From JAWXCH01 sp034440595 (GTDB lineage: Bacteria; Planctomycetota; Planctomycetia; Pirellulales; JALHPA01): a stretch of DNA of 42,315 nt. Where the stretch lies: the NCBI GenBank assembly GCA_034440595.1, contig JAWXCH010000401.1:1-42315 (forward strand). The letters are read 5' to 3'. The notes beneath the pieces were generated by a model. It made no database searches and had not been told where the DNA came from. It worked only from the letters and a program-made list of their open reading frames with translations. Made by a program: the position numbers and the translations under genes. This document shows positions 17,694 to 26,005 of this stretch, in pieces (positions within the stretch are counted from its first letter, which is position 1; each line of letters starts with the position of its first letter).

Positions 17694-19987
17694 AAGTGGT
17701 CGAAGACACTTCCGAGAAGCGCCACCACCGAGTTGAAGTATTGCAGCGGGTGCTAAACTGTTGGTGGCCGTTTGTTCTTCTACTTTTTTTACCGCTTCCT
17801 TGGACTATTCAGGGTGCAATCGCGTCATTTGGCCTCATCTCGAACGATGCCTCCGACTGGTTCATGCGAGATCTTCCCGGCGCGACAGACCGGCAGCGCA
17901 TCGCGGAGCTTTTCGGGGGCGACGAGTTATTGATGATTCGCTGGGACGGCTGTGCGTTGGACGATCCGCGGATCGATCAGTATCGCGAGCAGTTGCTCGC
18001 AGAGGTCCAGACAACCTCAGGCCCTGTCGTTTATTACCGCAGCGTCTTGACTGGCCCCGATCTGCTCGGATTCTTCAAAGAGCCACCACTTTCCCTCAGC
18101 CATGAGGAATCGATTGATAACCTGCGTGGCTGGCTGGTCGGCGCTGACGGCCAGAAGACCGGGCTACTTGCGCTGGTCTCGCGCGCTGGAGCCCAGAACC
18201 GAGCCGCCGCAGTGGATCATGTCTACGCTGCAGCGAACAATGTGGAAGGGCTATCCGCGGACGAGCTATATGTCGCAGGATCAACGATCAACGGTGTCGC
18301 CATCGATCGAGCGAGCCAGAACCACCTGCTCGAACTCAATCTTGCTTCCTATGCGGTTTGCATCCTGATTTTGTGTTGGTTGCAAGGCAGCGTGAGGGTG
18401 GCGCTTTTGGTGTTTCTGACTGCGCTGTTCAACGAGCAGCTCACGATGGCCATGATTCACTACAGCGGGACCACCCTGGATTCAGTCCTGCTGCTGGCCG
18501 CGAACTTGACGTTTGTGCTTTCAATCTCCGTCGGCGTTCACCTTGTGAACTATTACCGCGACGCGCTTTTGCATGTTCCCAAACAGCTCGCACCTGCTTG
18601 GAGTTGCTACCTGGCGGCCAAGCCGACCGCGCTGGCGACCCTGACCACTGCGCTTGGATTGGCGTCGTTGCAGGTTAGCGATATCCGTCCGATCGTAAAG
18701 TTTGGACTGTATTCTTCAATCGCGGTGATCGCTGCGGCCGTGTTAACCATGCTGCTGATCAGCCTGCATTTCACTATCTGGCCGCTGAAACCCGGTAAAG
18801 AGCAATCGAACCCCGGCCAGGATCAGGATTTCGCAGGCTACACCTTATTTCTACGCCGAGCGCGCTGGGCGATTGTGGTGCTTTCGTTCGTCGGTCTTGT
18901 GGTCGGTTATCATGGATCAACCAAGTTGAAGTCTTCTGTTGGACTGCATGAGTTGGTCGCCGGCCGCAATCCTGTGGTACGAGACTACGACCACCTGGAG
19001 CGGGAGATCGGCCCGCTGACTCCCATCGAAGTTGTCATTCAAACCGCACCAGACGACCCCCGCCGGTTGATCGATCAGTTTCGTGCGATCGAGTTTGTCC
19101 ACGAAACGGTGGCCGAATTGAGTGACGAATATACCGTGCTCAGCATCCGAACTTTCAGCCCTCCGGCACCACCGGAAGAGGGCGGATTTTTAACGATCTC
19201 TAACTCGGTCGCTTTCAACCGGACCCTATTGCAGAACCAGCAGAAGCTGCAGGAATTGGGTTACTTGATCATGACTCCCGAAGATCACTATTGGCGGATG
19301 ACGGTCCGTTGTCCATCTTCTCAGAGTCAGGGTTTTGGTGATATTGTCAGCGAAGTCCAACAAACTGTCGAGGCTGCTCTGGCCGAGTACCCAGAAGTTG
19401 AAGTGCGAAATGTAATCGTCGGCGGTAGCGTGCCGATGATCTACCAAACACAGCAGCAGATGCTAGATGACCTGGTGAATAGTTTTTTCTCCGCGTTCGC
19501 CATGGTGGCTGTAGTACTAATGTTGGTATTTCGCAGCGTACTGTGCGGCCTGATTTGTATGATCCCGAATGTGCTTCCCTGTGCGATTGCATTTGGCGCC
19601 ATGGGCTATGCCGGTCTGCCAGTCGACCTGGGGACAATCCTGACCGCAAGCGCCGCGTTGGGCATCGCTGTCGATGACTCGATGCATTTCATCACTTGGT
19701 TTCAGCAATCGACCGCGGCGGGTGCCGACGCGCAGCAGGCAGTGCGGCAAGCACTTCGCTATTGCGCACGGGCTATGATTCAAACAACTTTGATCTGCGC
19801 ACTGGGGTTGGTGGTATTTTGCCTTAGCGATTTTAAACCAATTGCCAACTTTGGCGCGACAATGTTCACATTACTCTTCCTGGCATTGGTTGGCGATCTG
19901 GTATGCCTACCGGCTTTGCTGTTGACTCCAATTGGAAAGCCATTTCTAAAACGGAAAAATCCGCAGCCAGACGAAGAAAACGCCTAG
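17690..19987 (+). CDS. RND/MMPL-family lipid exporter
   Basis: A 765-residue membrane protein with the internal two-fold repeat of RND/MMPL transporters. TM1 lies near residues 25-45, followed by an extracytoplasmic domain, a cluster of about five TM helices (220-370), TM7 near 390, a second loop, and a final cluster (600-755). The motif GIAVDDSMHF in the second cluster carries the acidic residues typical of the proton relay. The C-terminus is short and basic. Pairing of an acyltransferase with an MMPL protein is known from mycobacterial PapA/MmpL lipid export. The 4-base overlap with the acyltransferase gene supports export of the lipid made here. A hopanoid-exporter-like (HpnN) role is an alternative. 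Confidence 0.86.
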   Translation: MKVVEDTSEKRHHRVEVLQRVLNCWWPFVLLLFLPLPWTIQGAIASFGLISNDASDWFMRDLPGATDRQRIAELFGGDELLMIRWDGCALDDPRIDQYREQLLAEVQTTSGPVVYYRSVLTGPDLLGFFKEPPLSLSHEESIDNLRGWLVGADGQKTGLLALVSRAGAQNRAAAVDHVYAAANNVEGLSADELYVAGSTINGVAIDRASQNHLLELNLASYAVCILILCWLQGSVRVALLVFLTALFNEQLTMAMIHYSGTTLDSVLLLAANLTFVLSISVGVHLVNYYRDALLHVPKQLAPAWSCYLAAKPTALATLTTALGLASLQVSDIRPIVKFGLYSSIAVIAAAVLTMLLISLHFTIWPLKPGKEQSNPGQDQDFAGYTLFLRRARWAIVVLSFVGLVVGYHGSTKLKSSVGLHELVAGRNPVVRDYDHLEREIGPLTPIEVVIQTAPDDPRRLIDQFRAIEFVHETVAELSDEYTVLSIRTFSPPAPPEEGGFLTISNSVAFNRTLLQNQQKLQELGYLIMTPEDHYWRMTVRCPSSQSQGFGDIVSEVQQTVEAALAEYPEVEVRNVIVGGSVPMIYQTQQQMLDDLVNSFFSAFAMVAVVLMLVFRSVLCGLICMIPNVLPCAIAFGAMGYAGLPVDLGTILTASAALGIAVDDSMHFITWFQQSTAAGADAQQAVRQALRYCARAMIQTTLICALGLVVFCLSDFKPIANFGATMFTLLFLALVGDLVCLPALLLTPIGKPFLKRKNPQPDEENA

Positions 19988-20019
19988 CGCAACGGCAGAA
20001 CCCCAAGTCGCGACTTCGA

Positions 20020-20922
20020 CTATTGATACAAGTCTGACCGGCGTCCCTTGTACCAGGGATTCTTCTTCCGTGCTTCCAGGACACTCGCCGGTTCCACATC
20101 GGCGTAAATGATCCCTTCGTTGTCCCAAATCTCCTTCAGCAGTTTGCCATCCTTGTCGGTGATGTTGCTCCCGCCGCCGCAGTGATTGCCCACTTCGTTA
20201 TCGCCACAGACGCACGAGGTCGCCATAATCATCGAACTGCGTGAGGCGTGTTGCCGGACTTCCTTGTGCCCGCGGCTATCTCGATTGTTGAGCCAAAAGA
20301 GCATCGTGCAGTCCTTGTTAGCATAAGCGCGCGTCATTTCGGGAAAGTCTCCGTCGTAGCAGATCATCACGCCGCACTTGTGTCCCTTGAGGTCGAACGT
20401 CACCAGTTCGTTTCCCGGTTTGAAGAAGGTCGGCTCATGCCGCAAACCACTATCTTTCCACCACAGGTGCGTCTTGCGATAGTTGGCCACCACTCCCTTG
20501 CGACCGACGAGTGTCGCCGATGTGTAATAGTCGTCCCCATCTTTTTCGATCAGTCCATACAAAATCAACGCGTCGCTCTTTTGATCAGCCAGCACCTTTT
20601 GAAATGACTGTGTGGTCGGCCCGTCCACTTTTTCGGCGAGGTCGTGGATGTTCTTCACGTACCCGACGGTTAGTGCTTCGTGAAAAAGAATAATGTCTGG
20701 ATTCTTTGCCAGGGCATATTTGGCAAACTGGATTGCCTTGTCGCGATTGGCTTGAACGTCGCCGGGGATCGTATTCTGTTGGACAATGGCGATGCGGACT
20801 TTCCCCTCGGCCGGTTTGTTGACTGGAGCGACCGGTGTTTCGGCGGTGCAGATGGAGGAATAGGTAAACAGTAGGAGTGCGGCGGCAATGGTCAGGCGGG
20901 AGATATTGGCAAGCAGGTTCAC
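20020..20922 (-). CDS. Secreted carbon-nitrogen hydrolase (nitrilase superfamily)
   Basis: A 300-residue protein with a GTG start at 20922 preceded by TGAGGTG, a good ribosome site. Residues 1-27 look like a Sec signal peptide ending SSICTA. The nitrilase triad is visible: Glu82 (FHEALTVG), Lys150 (NYRKTHLWW) and Cys188 (MICYDGDFPE). Such enzymes hydrolyse nitriles, amides or carbamoyl groups. The gene converges on the RND exporter with only 32 bases between stops and is probably not part of the lipid pathway. The substrate is unknown; an exported location suggests an amide in the periplasm or outside. Confidence 0.87.
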   Translation of the reverse strand: MNLLANISRLTIAAALLLFTYSSICTAETPVAPVNKPAEGKVRIAIVQQNTIPGDVQANRDKAIQFAKYALAKNPDIILFHEALTVGYVKNIHDLAEKVDGPTTQSFQKVLADQKSDALILYGLIEKDGDDYYTSATLVGRKGVVANYRKTHLWWKDSGLRHEPTFFKPGNELVTFDLKGHKCGVMICYDGDFPEMTRAYANKDCTMLFWLNNRDSRGHKEVRQHASRSSMIMATSCVCGDNEVGNHCGGGSNITDKDGKLLKEIWDNEGIIYADVEPASVLEARKKNPWYKGRRSDLYQ

Positions 20923-21125
20923 ACGGCACCTCAGGCGGCTGGTGGAAAATTTTGTCGGCGGTTGGATTCACTAGAACGGATTGCTGAGCGGTTGGCAACT
21001 ATTTGGGCCGCTCGGGGCAGGCCATTGGACTTACGTCAAGGCAATGGTTGTTGCGTACGTCATGTACGTTGCGCGCGTTTGATTTTTCGTTTTTTTTGAT
21101 CCGTCGTTATTCCTGTGTGCATACC

Positions 21126-21152
21126 GTCATTCCCGCGCATGCGGGAATCCAG
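21126..21152 (+). repeat. REP-like palindromic element, copy 1
   Basis: A 27-base element with arms ATTCCCGC and GCGGGAAT around GCAT, flanked by GTC and CCAG. The reverse-oriented partner lies at 21498-21524, and a right half copy lies at 21247-21260. Elements of this form are common extragenic repeats in many bacteria. Confidence 0.8.
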
Positions 21153-21350
21153 TTCGTCGGGTTCGTGACACGTACCAGAACCGGGCAAGACGTTCTAGAA
21201 TGTTAGCCGCGACACGCTAGCGGAGCGCGTCCGTCTTTACTGCGGAGGCGGGAATCCAGTCCGTGGCAATACTCCGGATTAAAACATGGAATTCAGCCTA
21301 GCAGAGGTGCTGGCTTTTTTTCAAGCGCGAAAACAATGCTTAGTGGTTCT

Positions 21351-21386
21351 TTTTTTACCACAGAGTCCACAGAGATTGACGCAGAG
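21351..21386 (+). repeat. CACAGAG-type degenerate tandem repeat
   Basis: The phrase ACCACAGAG, CCACAGAG, then GCAGAG recurs with roughly 10-12 base spacing just after a T-run. I recall similar phrases between genes in many environmental bacterial genomes. Function unknown. Confidence 0.5.
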
Positions 21387-21497
21387 ACGAGGACGTGGTG
21401 TTTAGTGCTGCTGCGCCAGTTGGTGCGCTAAGGATTTATCAATTGTTATCAATCATTGTTTGCGGATCAGTGACGGATTGGGTCCGTGATCGAGCAA

Positions 21498-21524
21498 CTG
21501 GATTCCCGCCTACGCGAGAATGAC
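21498..21524 (-). repeat. REP-like palindromic element, inverted copy 2
   Basis: Read on the minus strand this matches the element at 21126-21152 at all but a few positions: GTCATTC at one end, GGGAATCCAG at the other. The two face each other across about 345 bases, an arrangement seen in REP doublets (BIME/REPIN). Confidence 0.75.
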
Positions 21525-21691
21525 GGAGGGGCGCATGGGCCCGTGCCGGCTAGTTTGCACTCTTTCGGCGGAGCGAAAGGCGACTGTGTGGCTTTAAATC
21601 TGGACTGACGGTTTGCCTGACGGCATCTTATAATGCATGCTGATCAGGCGGCCATGGATGCTACTAATCTTGTCTTGCAGCGAGGATACCT

Positions 21692-23266
21692 GTGTTTGAC
21701 CTCAGTCGCCATGAAATCACTGTCGAGCGGGTGATCCGCAATGCCGCACCGGCATTTCTGTACGAAGACGCCATCAACCGCGAAGGGGCAGCGATTGCCA
21801 ATAGCGGGGCGCTCATTATCCGCTCGGGAAAAAAGACGGGACGCAGCCCGTTGGATAAGCGGATTGTGGAGCATCCCGATAGCACGGACCAGGTGTGGTG
21901 GGGGAACGTCAACTTCAAGCTGCAGGAGAAGGTGTTTGTCATCAACCGGCAGCGGGCGATCGACTATCTTAACACGCGCGAGAGTCTGTATGTGTTTGAC
22001 GGGTTTGCCGGTTGGGATCCGCGGTATCGGTTGAAGATTCGTGTGATATGCTCGCGTGCGTATCATGCGTTGTTTATGAACGATATGCTGATTCGGCCAA
22101 CGGCGGAAGAGCTAGCGAACTTTGGCGAGCCGGACTACGTGATCTTTAATGCTGGCCGGTTTCCGGCTAACCCGCACACGCACCAGATGACTTCGCAGAC
22201 GAGTATCGATCTGAGTCTGGAGCGGCGGGAGTTTGTGATTTTGGGGACGGAGTATGCCGGTGAGATGAAGAAGGGGGTCTTTACGCTGATGCATTACCTG
22301 ATGCCGGCGCAAGGGGTGCTGTCGATGCACTGCTCGGCGAATGAGGGAGAGCGAGGGGATGTGTCGCTGTTCTTTGGATTGTCGGGGACGGGTAAGACGA
22401 CGCTCTCGGCCGATCCGCGGCGCAAGCTGATTGGTGACGATGAACACTGCTGGACGGAGCAGGGGGTGTTTAATGTCGAAGGGGGCTGCTATGCGAAGTG
22501 TTCTAATTTAACTGCCGCGAAGGAACCAGAGATCTACGCGGCCATTCGATTTGGCACCGTGCTGGAGAACGTGGTTTATGATCCGCTGACGCGAGTGGTG
22601 GACTTTGACGATTTGAGCATGACTGAGAACACGCGGGCGGCGTACCCGATTGAGTACATTGAGAATGCAAAGATTCCGTGTGTGGGGACGCACCCGACGA
22701 ATATTATTTTTCTGACGGCGGATGCCTATGGCGTGTTGCCGCCGGTGAGCAAGCTGACTCCGTCGCAGGCGATGTACCACTTTATTAGTGGATACACGGC
22801 GCGGGTTGCGGGGACGGAGGAGGGGGTCAAGGAGCCCTCGGCGGCGTTCTCGGCCTGCTTTAGCGCGGCGTTTTTGGTGCGGCACCCGACGGTGTATGCG
22901 GAATTGCTGGCGGCAAAGATGCGCTCACACCATGCGCAGGCCTGGCTGGTGAATACTGGCTGGTCAGGGGGCGCGTATGGGACGGGTGCGCGGATCAAGC
23001 TGCGCAATACGCGCGCGATTATTGATGCGATTCATGATGGGAGTCTGGCCAAGGCCCCGACGGTGCGCGATGCGATTTTTGGCTTTGAAATACCGACGGT
23101 GTGCAACGGTGTGCCGAGCGAGATTTTGCTGCCGGCACAGACCTGGTCCGACAAGGCGGCCTATGATGCAGCGGCCAAGCGGCTGGCGGGGTTGTTCAGT
23201 GAGAACTTTGCGAAGTACGCGGATCAGGGGAGTGAAGAGATCCGCAGTGCAGGACCGCGAGTGTGA
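21692..23266 (+). CDS. pckA: Phosphoenolpyruvate carboxykinase (ATP)
   Basis: A 524-residue protein, close to the usual length of ATP-dependent PEPCK. It has the kinase loop FFGLSGTGKTTLSADP near residues 228-243, the metal-binding GDDEHCW just after, and the C-terminal NTGWSGGAYGTGARI block. The start is the GTG at 21692, preceded by GCGAGG at good spacing; no in-frame ATG lies upstream. The enzyme converts oxaloacetate and ATP to PEP, CO2 and ADP, the entry step of gluconeogenesis. The gene stands alone between two repeat-rich gaps. Its upstream gap is unusually long, and its coding DNA looks richer in G on the coding strand than its neighbours. Confidence 0.97.
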   Translation: MFDLSRHEITVERVIRNAAPAFLYEDAINREGAAIANSGALIIRSGKKTGRSPLDKRIVEHPDSTDQVWWGNVNFKLQEKVFVINRQRAIDYLNTRESLYVFDGFAGWDPRYRLKIRVICSRAYHALFMNDMLIRPTAEELANFGEPDYVIFNAGRFPANPHTHQMTSQTSIDLSLERREFVILGTEYAGEMKKGVFTLMHYLMPAQGVLSMHCSANEGERGDVSLFFGLSGTGKTTLSADPRRKLIGDDEHCWTEQGVFNVEGGCYAKCSNLTAAKEPEIYAAIRFGTVLENVVYDPLTRVVDFDDLSMTENTRAAYPIEYIENAKIPCVGTHPTNIIFLTADAYGVLPPVSKLTPSQAMYHFISGYTARVAGTEEGVKEPSAAFSACFSAAFLVRHPTVYAELLAAKMRSHHAQAWLVNTGWSGGAYGTGARIKLRNTRAIIDAIHDGSLAKAPTVRDAIFGFEIPTVCNGVPSEILLPAQTWSDKAAYDAAAKRLAGLFSENFAKYADQGSEEIRSAGPRV

Positions 23267-23338
23267 ACAGGTGAGGGGAAGCGGTATCTTTGTCTGACGT
23301 TGGACCTGTTGCTGAGCTGCAACCTCGGTTCTCGCAGA

Positions 23339-23389
23339 CCCTCACCCGTCGCTGGGGCGACGATCTACTCCCGCAAGCGGGAGAGGTGA
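23339..23389 (+). repeat. Double-hairpin extragenic repeat
   Basis: The element has outer arms TCACC and GGTGA. Inside are two small hairpins: GTCGC-TGGG-GCGAC (23348-23361) and CTCCCGC-AA-GCGGGAG (23368-23383). The whole could fold as a three-way junction. I recall similar elements scattered in many genomes, planctomycetes among them. Confidence 0.65.
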
Positions 23390-23439
23390 ATTTTGTGTCT
23401 GACCGTTGCCTAGCTGCTCGCCTGTATTAGAAAGTAGAG

Positions 23440-23462
23440 CACGGCTGGGCAAGCCAGCCGTG
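23440..23462 (+). repeat. CACGGCTGG hairpin repeat
   Basis: Perfect 9-base inverted repeat CACGGCTGG / CCAGCCGTG with a 5-base loop. The palindrome is not followed by a T-run, so it is not a standard terminator. Probably another dispersed extragenic repeat. Confidence 0.65.
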
Positions 23463-23655
23463 GTACCCGAACCTCACTGCCGCGAAGGTGTCTAGAATGT
23501 TGCGAGCTGTGCCAGCGGCGGAATTGCAGAAACCGTGGGGCAATTTGCTAGCCGGAACAGCCTTTGCGAGATAAGCTTACAATGTGGCGGATTCTACCGC
23601 TACAGAGACTGATGCTGCCGTTTCACTACCGTAATCTAGGAGACCGCCTAAGACC

Positions 23656-25047
23656 GTGACTGAACTTAACCGAACAGATAGTGTATCTAGCGAAGGTGCG
23701 ATCCTGGTTGGTGTATTGCTGACCGAGCCGCTTTCGTCTGAGCACCCGTTGGAGGAATTGGAAGGTCTGGTGGCAACCGCCGGAGCCAGTGTAGTTGGCC
23801 AGTTGACGCAGCGCCGGCAGACCCCGGACATGACGACCTACCTGGGGAAGGGGAAGGTCGAAGAGTTGCAGTTGCTGGTCGAGGCGACCGAGGCGGACTG
23901 CGTCATTTTTGATAATGACCTGTCTCCTGCGCAGACGCGCAATCTGGAAAAGGCGATTAAGGTCAAAGTACTGGACCGAACCGAGCTGATTCTGGATATC
24001 TTTGCCAGCCGGGCGCAGACCTATGAGGCACGTTTGGCGGTTGAGCTAGCGCAGCTTCAGTATTCTTTGCCGCGACTGAAGCAGATGTGGACTCACTTGT
24101 CGCGACTGAAGATGGGGATCGGTATGCGCGGTCCAGGTGAGAAGCAGTTGGAGGTGGACCGCCGGTTGGTTGAGAAGCGGATTCATGATCTGGGGATTGA
24201 GCTGAAGGAGATTCAGCGCCGCAAAGAACGGCAGGTGGCGGCACGTGGCGACCGGATGACGGTTTCGCTGGTCGGTTATACGAATGCCGGCAAGAGTACG
24301 CTGCTGAATACGCTGACGGGTGCGGACGTTCTGGCCGAGGACAAGCTGTTTGCGACTTTGGACACACGTACGCGGCGGTGGCAGCTTCCTGGCTGGGGAC
24401 CGGTGCTGTTGAGTGACACGGTTGGTTTCATTCGCGACCTACCGCATCATCTCATCGCGAGCTTTAAGGCGACGTTGGAAGAAGCACGGCAGGCGAATTT
24501 GCTGCTGCATGTCGCTGATGCCAGTAATGAGGCGGTGTTTGAGCAAATTGCTTCGGTCTACAAGGTGCTCGAAGAGCTGCACATCGAAGAAAAAGATACG
24601 CTGCTGGTTCTGAATAAGGTGGATGCCGCCAGCAGCAAGCACCATATTGATGCACTGTTGGCGAGATATCCAGCGGCAATTCCGATCAGTGCCAAGAGCG
24701 GTCTGGGACTGGCTAAATTGGCGGGTCGCGTTAGCGATGCACTGAGTGCCGGGTTTTTGGATGTGGATGTTGAAACCGGAGTGGATAATGGCCGTTTGCT
24801 GGCCTATCTGTCCGCTCATGGCGAGGTGCTCTCCAAGCAGTATCACGAGAACCGTGTGACGGTGCATTGCCGGCTTTCACGCGAGCATGCCGGGCGCATT
24901 CACGACGAAGCGACCGAAGTTCGACTGCATACGGTACCAGGCAATGTTGCGACTAACGGTGCGGCAGCCGAGGCCAATGGCAATATTGCGGCGCGGGTGG
25001 ATGGGCATAGTGCCTGGCATCCCGACAGCACCACTCCGCAGCGATAA
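23656..25047 (+). CDS. hflX: Ribosome-associated GTPase HflX
   Basis: A 463-residue protein. The N-terminal half has the HflX domain with TYLGKGKVEEL and a glycine-rich MGIGMRGPGEKQLE segment near 155-168. The G domain follows, with GYTNAGKST (P-loop near 206), SDTVGF (G3), NKVD (G4) and SAKSG (G5). HflX rescues or splits stalled ribosomes under stress. The start is a GTG at 23656. The C-terminus has about 35 residues rich in Ala, Asn and His that lie beyond the usual end and look disordered. The next gene begins 9 bases after the stop and is probably co-transcribed. Confidence 0.95.
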   Translation: MTELNRTDSVSSEGAILVGVLLTEPLSSEHPLEELEGLVATAGASVVGQLTQRRQTPDMTTYLGKGKVEELQLLVEATEADCVIFDNDLSPAQTRNLEKAIKVKVLDRTELILDIFASRAQTYEARLAVELAQLQYSLPRLKQMWTHLSRLKMGIGMRGPGEKQLEVDRRLVEKRIHDLGIELKEIQRRKERQVAARGDRMTVSLVGYTNAGKSTLLNTLTGADVLAEDKLFATLDTRTRRWQLPGWGPVLLSDTVGFIRDLPHHLIASFKATLEEARQANLLLHVADASNEAVFEQIASVYKVLEELHIEEKDTLLVLNKVDAASSKHHIDALLARYPAAIPISAKSGLGLAKLAGRVSDALSAGFLDVDVETGVDNGRLLAYLSAHGEVLSKQYHENRVTVHCRLSREHAGRIHDEATEVRLHTVPGNVATNGAAAEANGNIAARVDGHSAWHPDSTTPQR

Positions 25048-25056
25048 AAAACCGCA

Positions 25057-25842
25057 ATGACACGAAGGACGATTGGCGGAACGATCAGTCTGGTGACGGG
25101 AGCCTCGAGTGGAATCGGTAAAGCGATTGCGCTGGAGCTAGGGAAGCAAGGATCTAATGTGCTGCTACTGGCGCGGCGCGAAAAACACTTGCAGTCTGTC
25201 TGCGATCAGATTTTGCAGAGTGGTGGGCAAGCAGGCTACATCGCCGGCGATATCACCGATCCGGCGGTAAGAACTGCCGCGCTGAAGCGAATTGCCGACA
25301 ACGGAAATCGGCTGGATATTCTGGTCAATAATGCCGGTCGGGGGGCGCTAGGTCGATTTGAAGATGCGGACCCAGGTCGGTTGCGAGGCATCTTTGAGAC
25401 GAACTTCTTTGCTGTTGCCGAGCTGACGCGCGAGGCGTTGCCACTTCTTATGCGAGGAAGCAACCCGGTGATTGTGAATGTTGGCTCGATCCTTGGTCAT
25501 CGCGCCACGCCGCGCAATAGCGAGTACTGTGCCAGCAAGTTTGCCCTGCGTGGGTGGACCGAATCTATTCGGGCTGAGCTGGCGAAAAGTGGTATTGATG
25601 TACTCATGGTCAGTCCCGGTACCACAGAGACTGAATTTTTTCAGAGTGCTGAAAATCCGAACGAGAAAGTGCCCTGGCCGGAGCAGCGTGGGGTATCGGC
25701 GGCCTATGTTGCTCAGGCGACACTGGCGGCAATTCGTGCGGGCAAACGCGAGATCATTCCCAATTCGCGCGGCAGAATACTGATCTGGGCGAATCGCCTG
25801 TTTCCCGGCCTGGTCGATCGGTGGATGCGGCGGTATGGGTAG
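25057..25842 (+). CDS. Short-chain dehydrogenase/reductase
   Basis: A 261-residue classical SDR with TGASSGIGKAIA near the N-terminus, NNAG near 92 and the active site YCASK near 158 after a conserved Ser in GSILGH. The layout, with a C-terminal tail of hydrophobic and basic residues, resembles YqjQ/DltE-like SDRs. The substrate cannot be told. It begins 9 bases after hflX, so translation may be coupled, though a functional link to HflX is not obvious. Confidence 0.88.
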   Translation: MTRRTIGGTISLVTGASSGIGKAIALELGKQGSNVLLLARREKHLQSVCDQILQSGGQAGYIAGDITDPAVRTAALKRIADNGNRLDILVNNAGRGALGRFEDADPGRLRGIFETNFFAVAELTREALPLLMRGSNPVIVNVGSILGHRATPRNSEYCASKFALRGWTESIRAELAKSGIDVLMVSPGTTETEFFQSAENPNEKVPWPEQRGVSAAYVAQATLAAIRAGKREIIPNSRGRILIWANRLFPGLVDRWMRRYG

Positions 25843-26005
25843 ATTGTCTTGGCACTGAAAATGGGGGATTCATAGCTGGATCTAAATTTTCGCATATTCT
25901 GTGGCAATCTGTCGCGGCGGCGGTTATTCTGAGGGAGTTGGGTGGCTGGAGGGCTGCTCAATCCCTCCACCTTTTATCCCGCCCGCCCGTAGGAGCACAT
26001 CTGCT

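Larger units (their letters stand above)
20923..21691. other. 769-base noncoding gap with REP-like and other repeats
   Basis: No convincing gene is present. The gap holds two inverted copies of a REP-like 27-mer, a half copy at 21247-21260, a CACAGAG-type repeat and a TCTAGAATGTT motif at 21194 that recurs at 23491. The last 40 bases lead into pckA. Confidence 0.7.
23267..23655. other. 389-base noncoding gap with hairpin repeats
   Basis: No gene is visible. It contains the two hairpin elements listed at 23339-23389 and 23440-23462. It also has a second copy of TCTAGAATGTT (23491) followed by a GC-rich stretch ending AGCGG, as at 21194. Confidence 0.7.

Noticed and set aside
25901..26005. N-terminal extension of the Gfo/Idh/MocA protein
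   Set aside because: A ribosome site and twin-arginine signal place the start at 26006; the upstream part is not protein-like.
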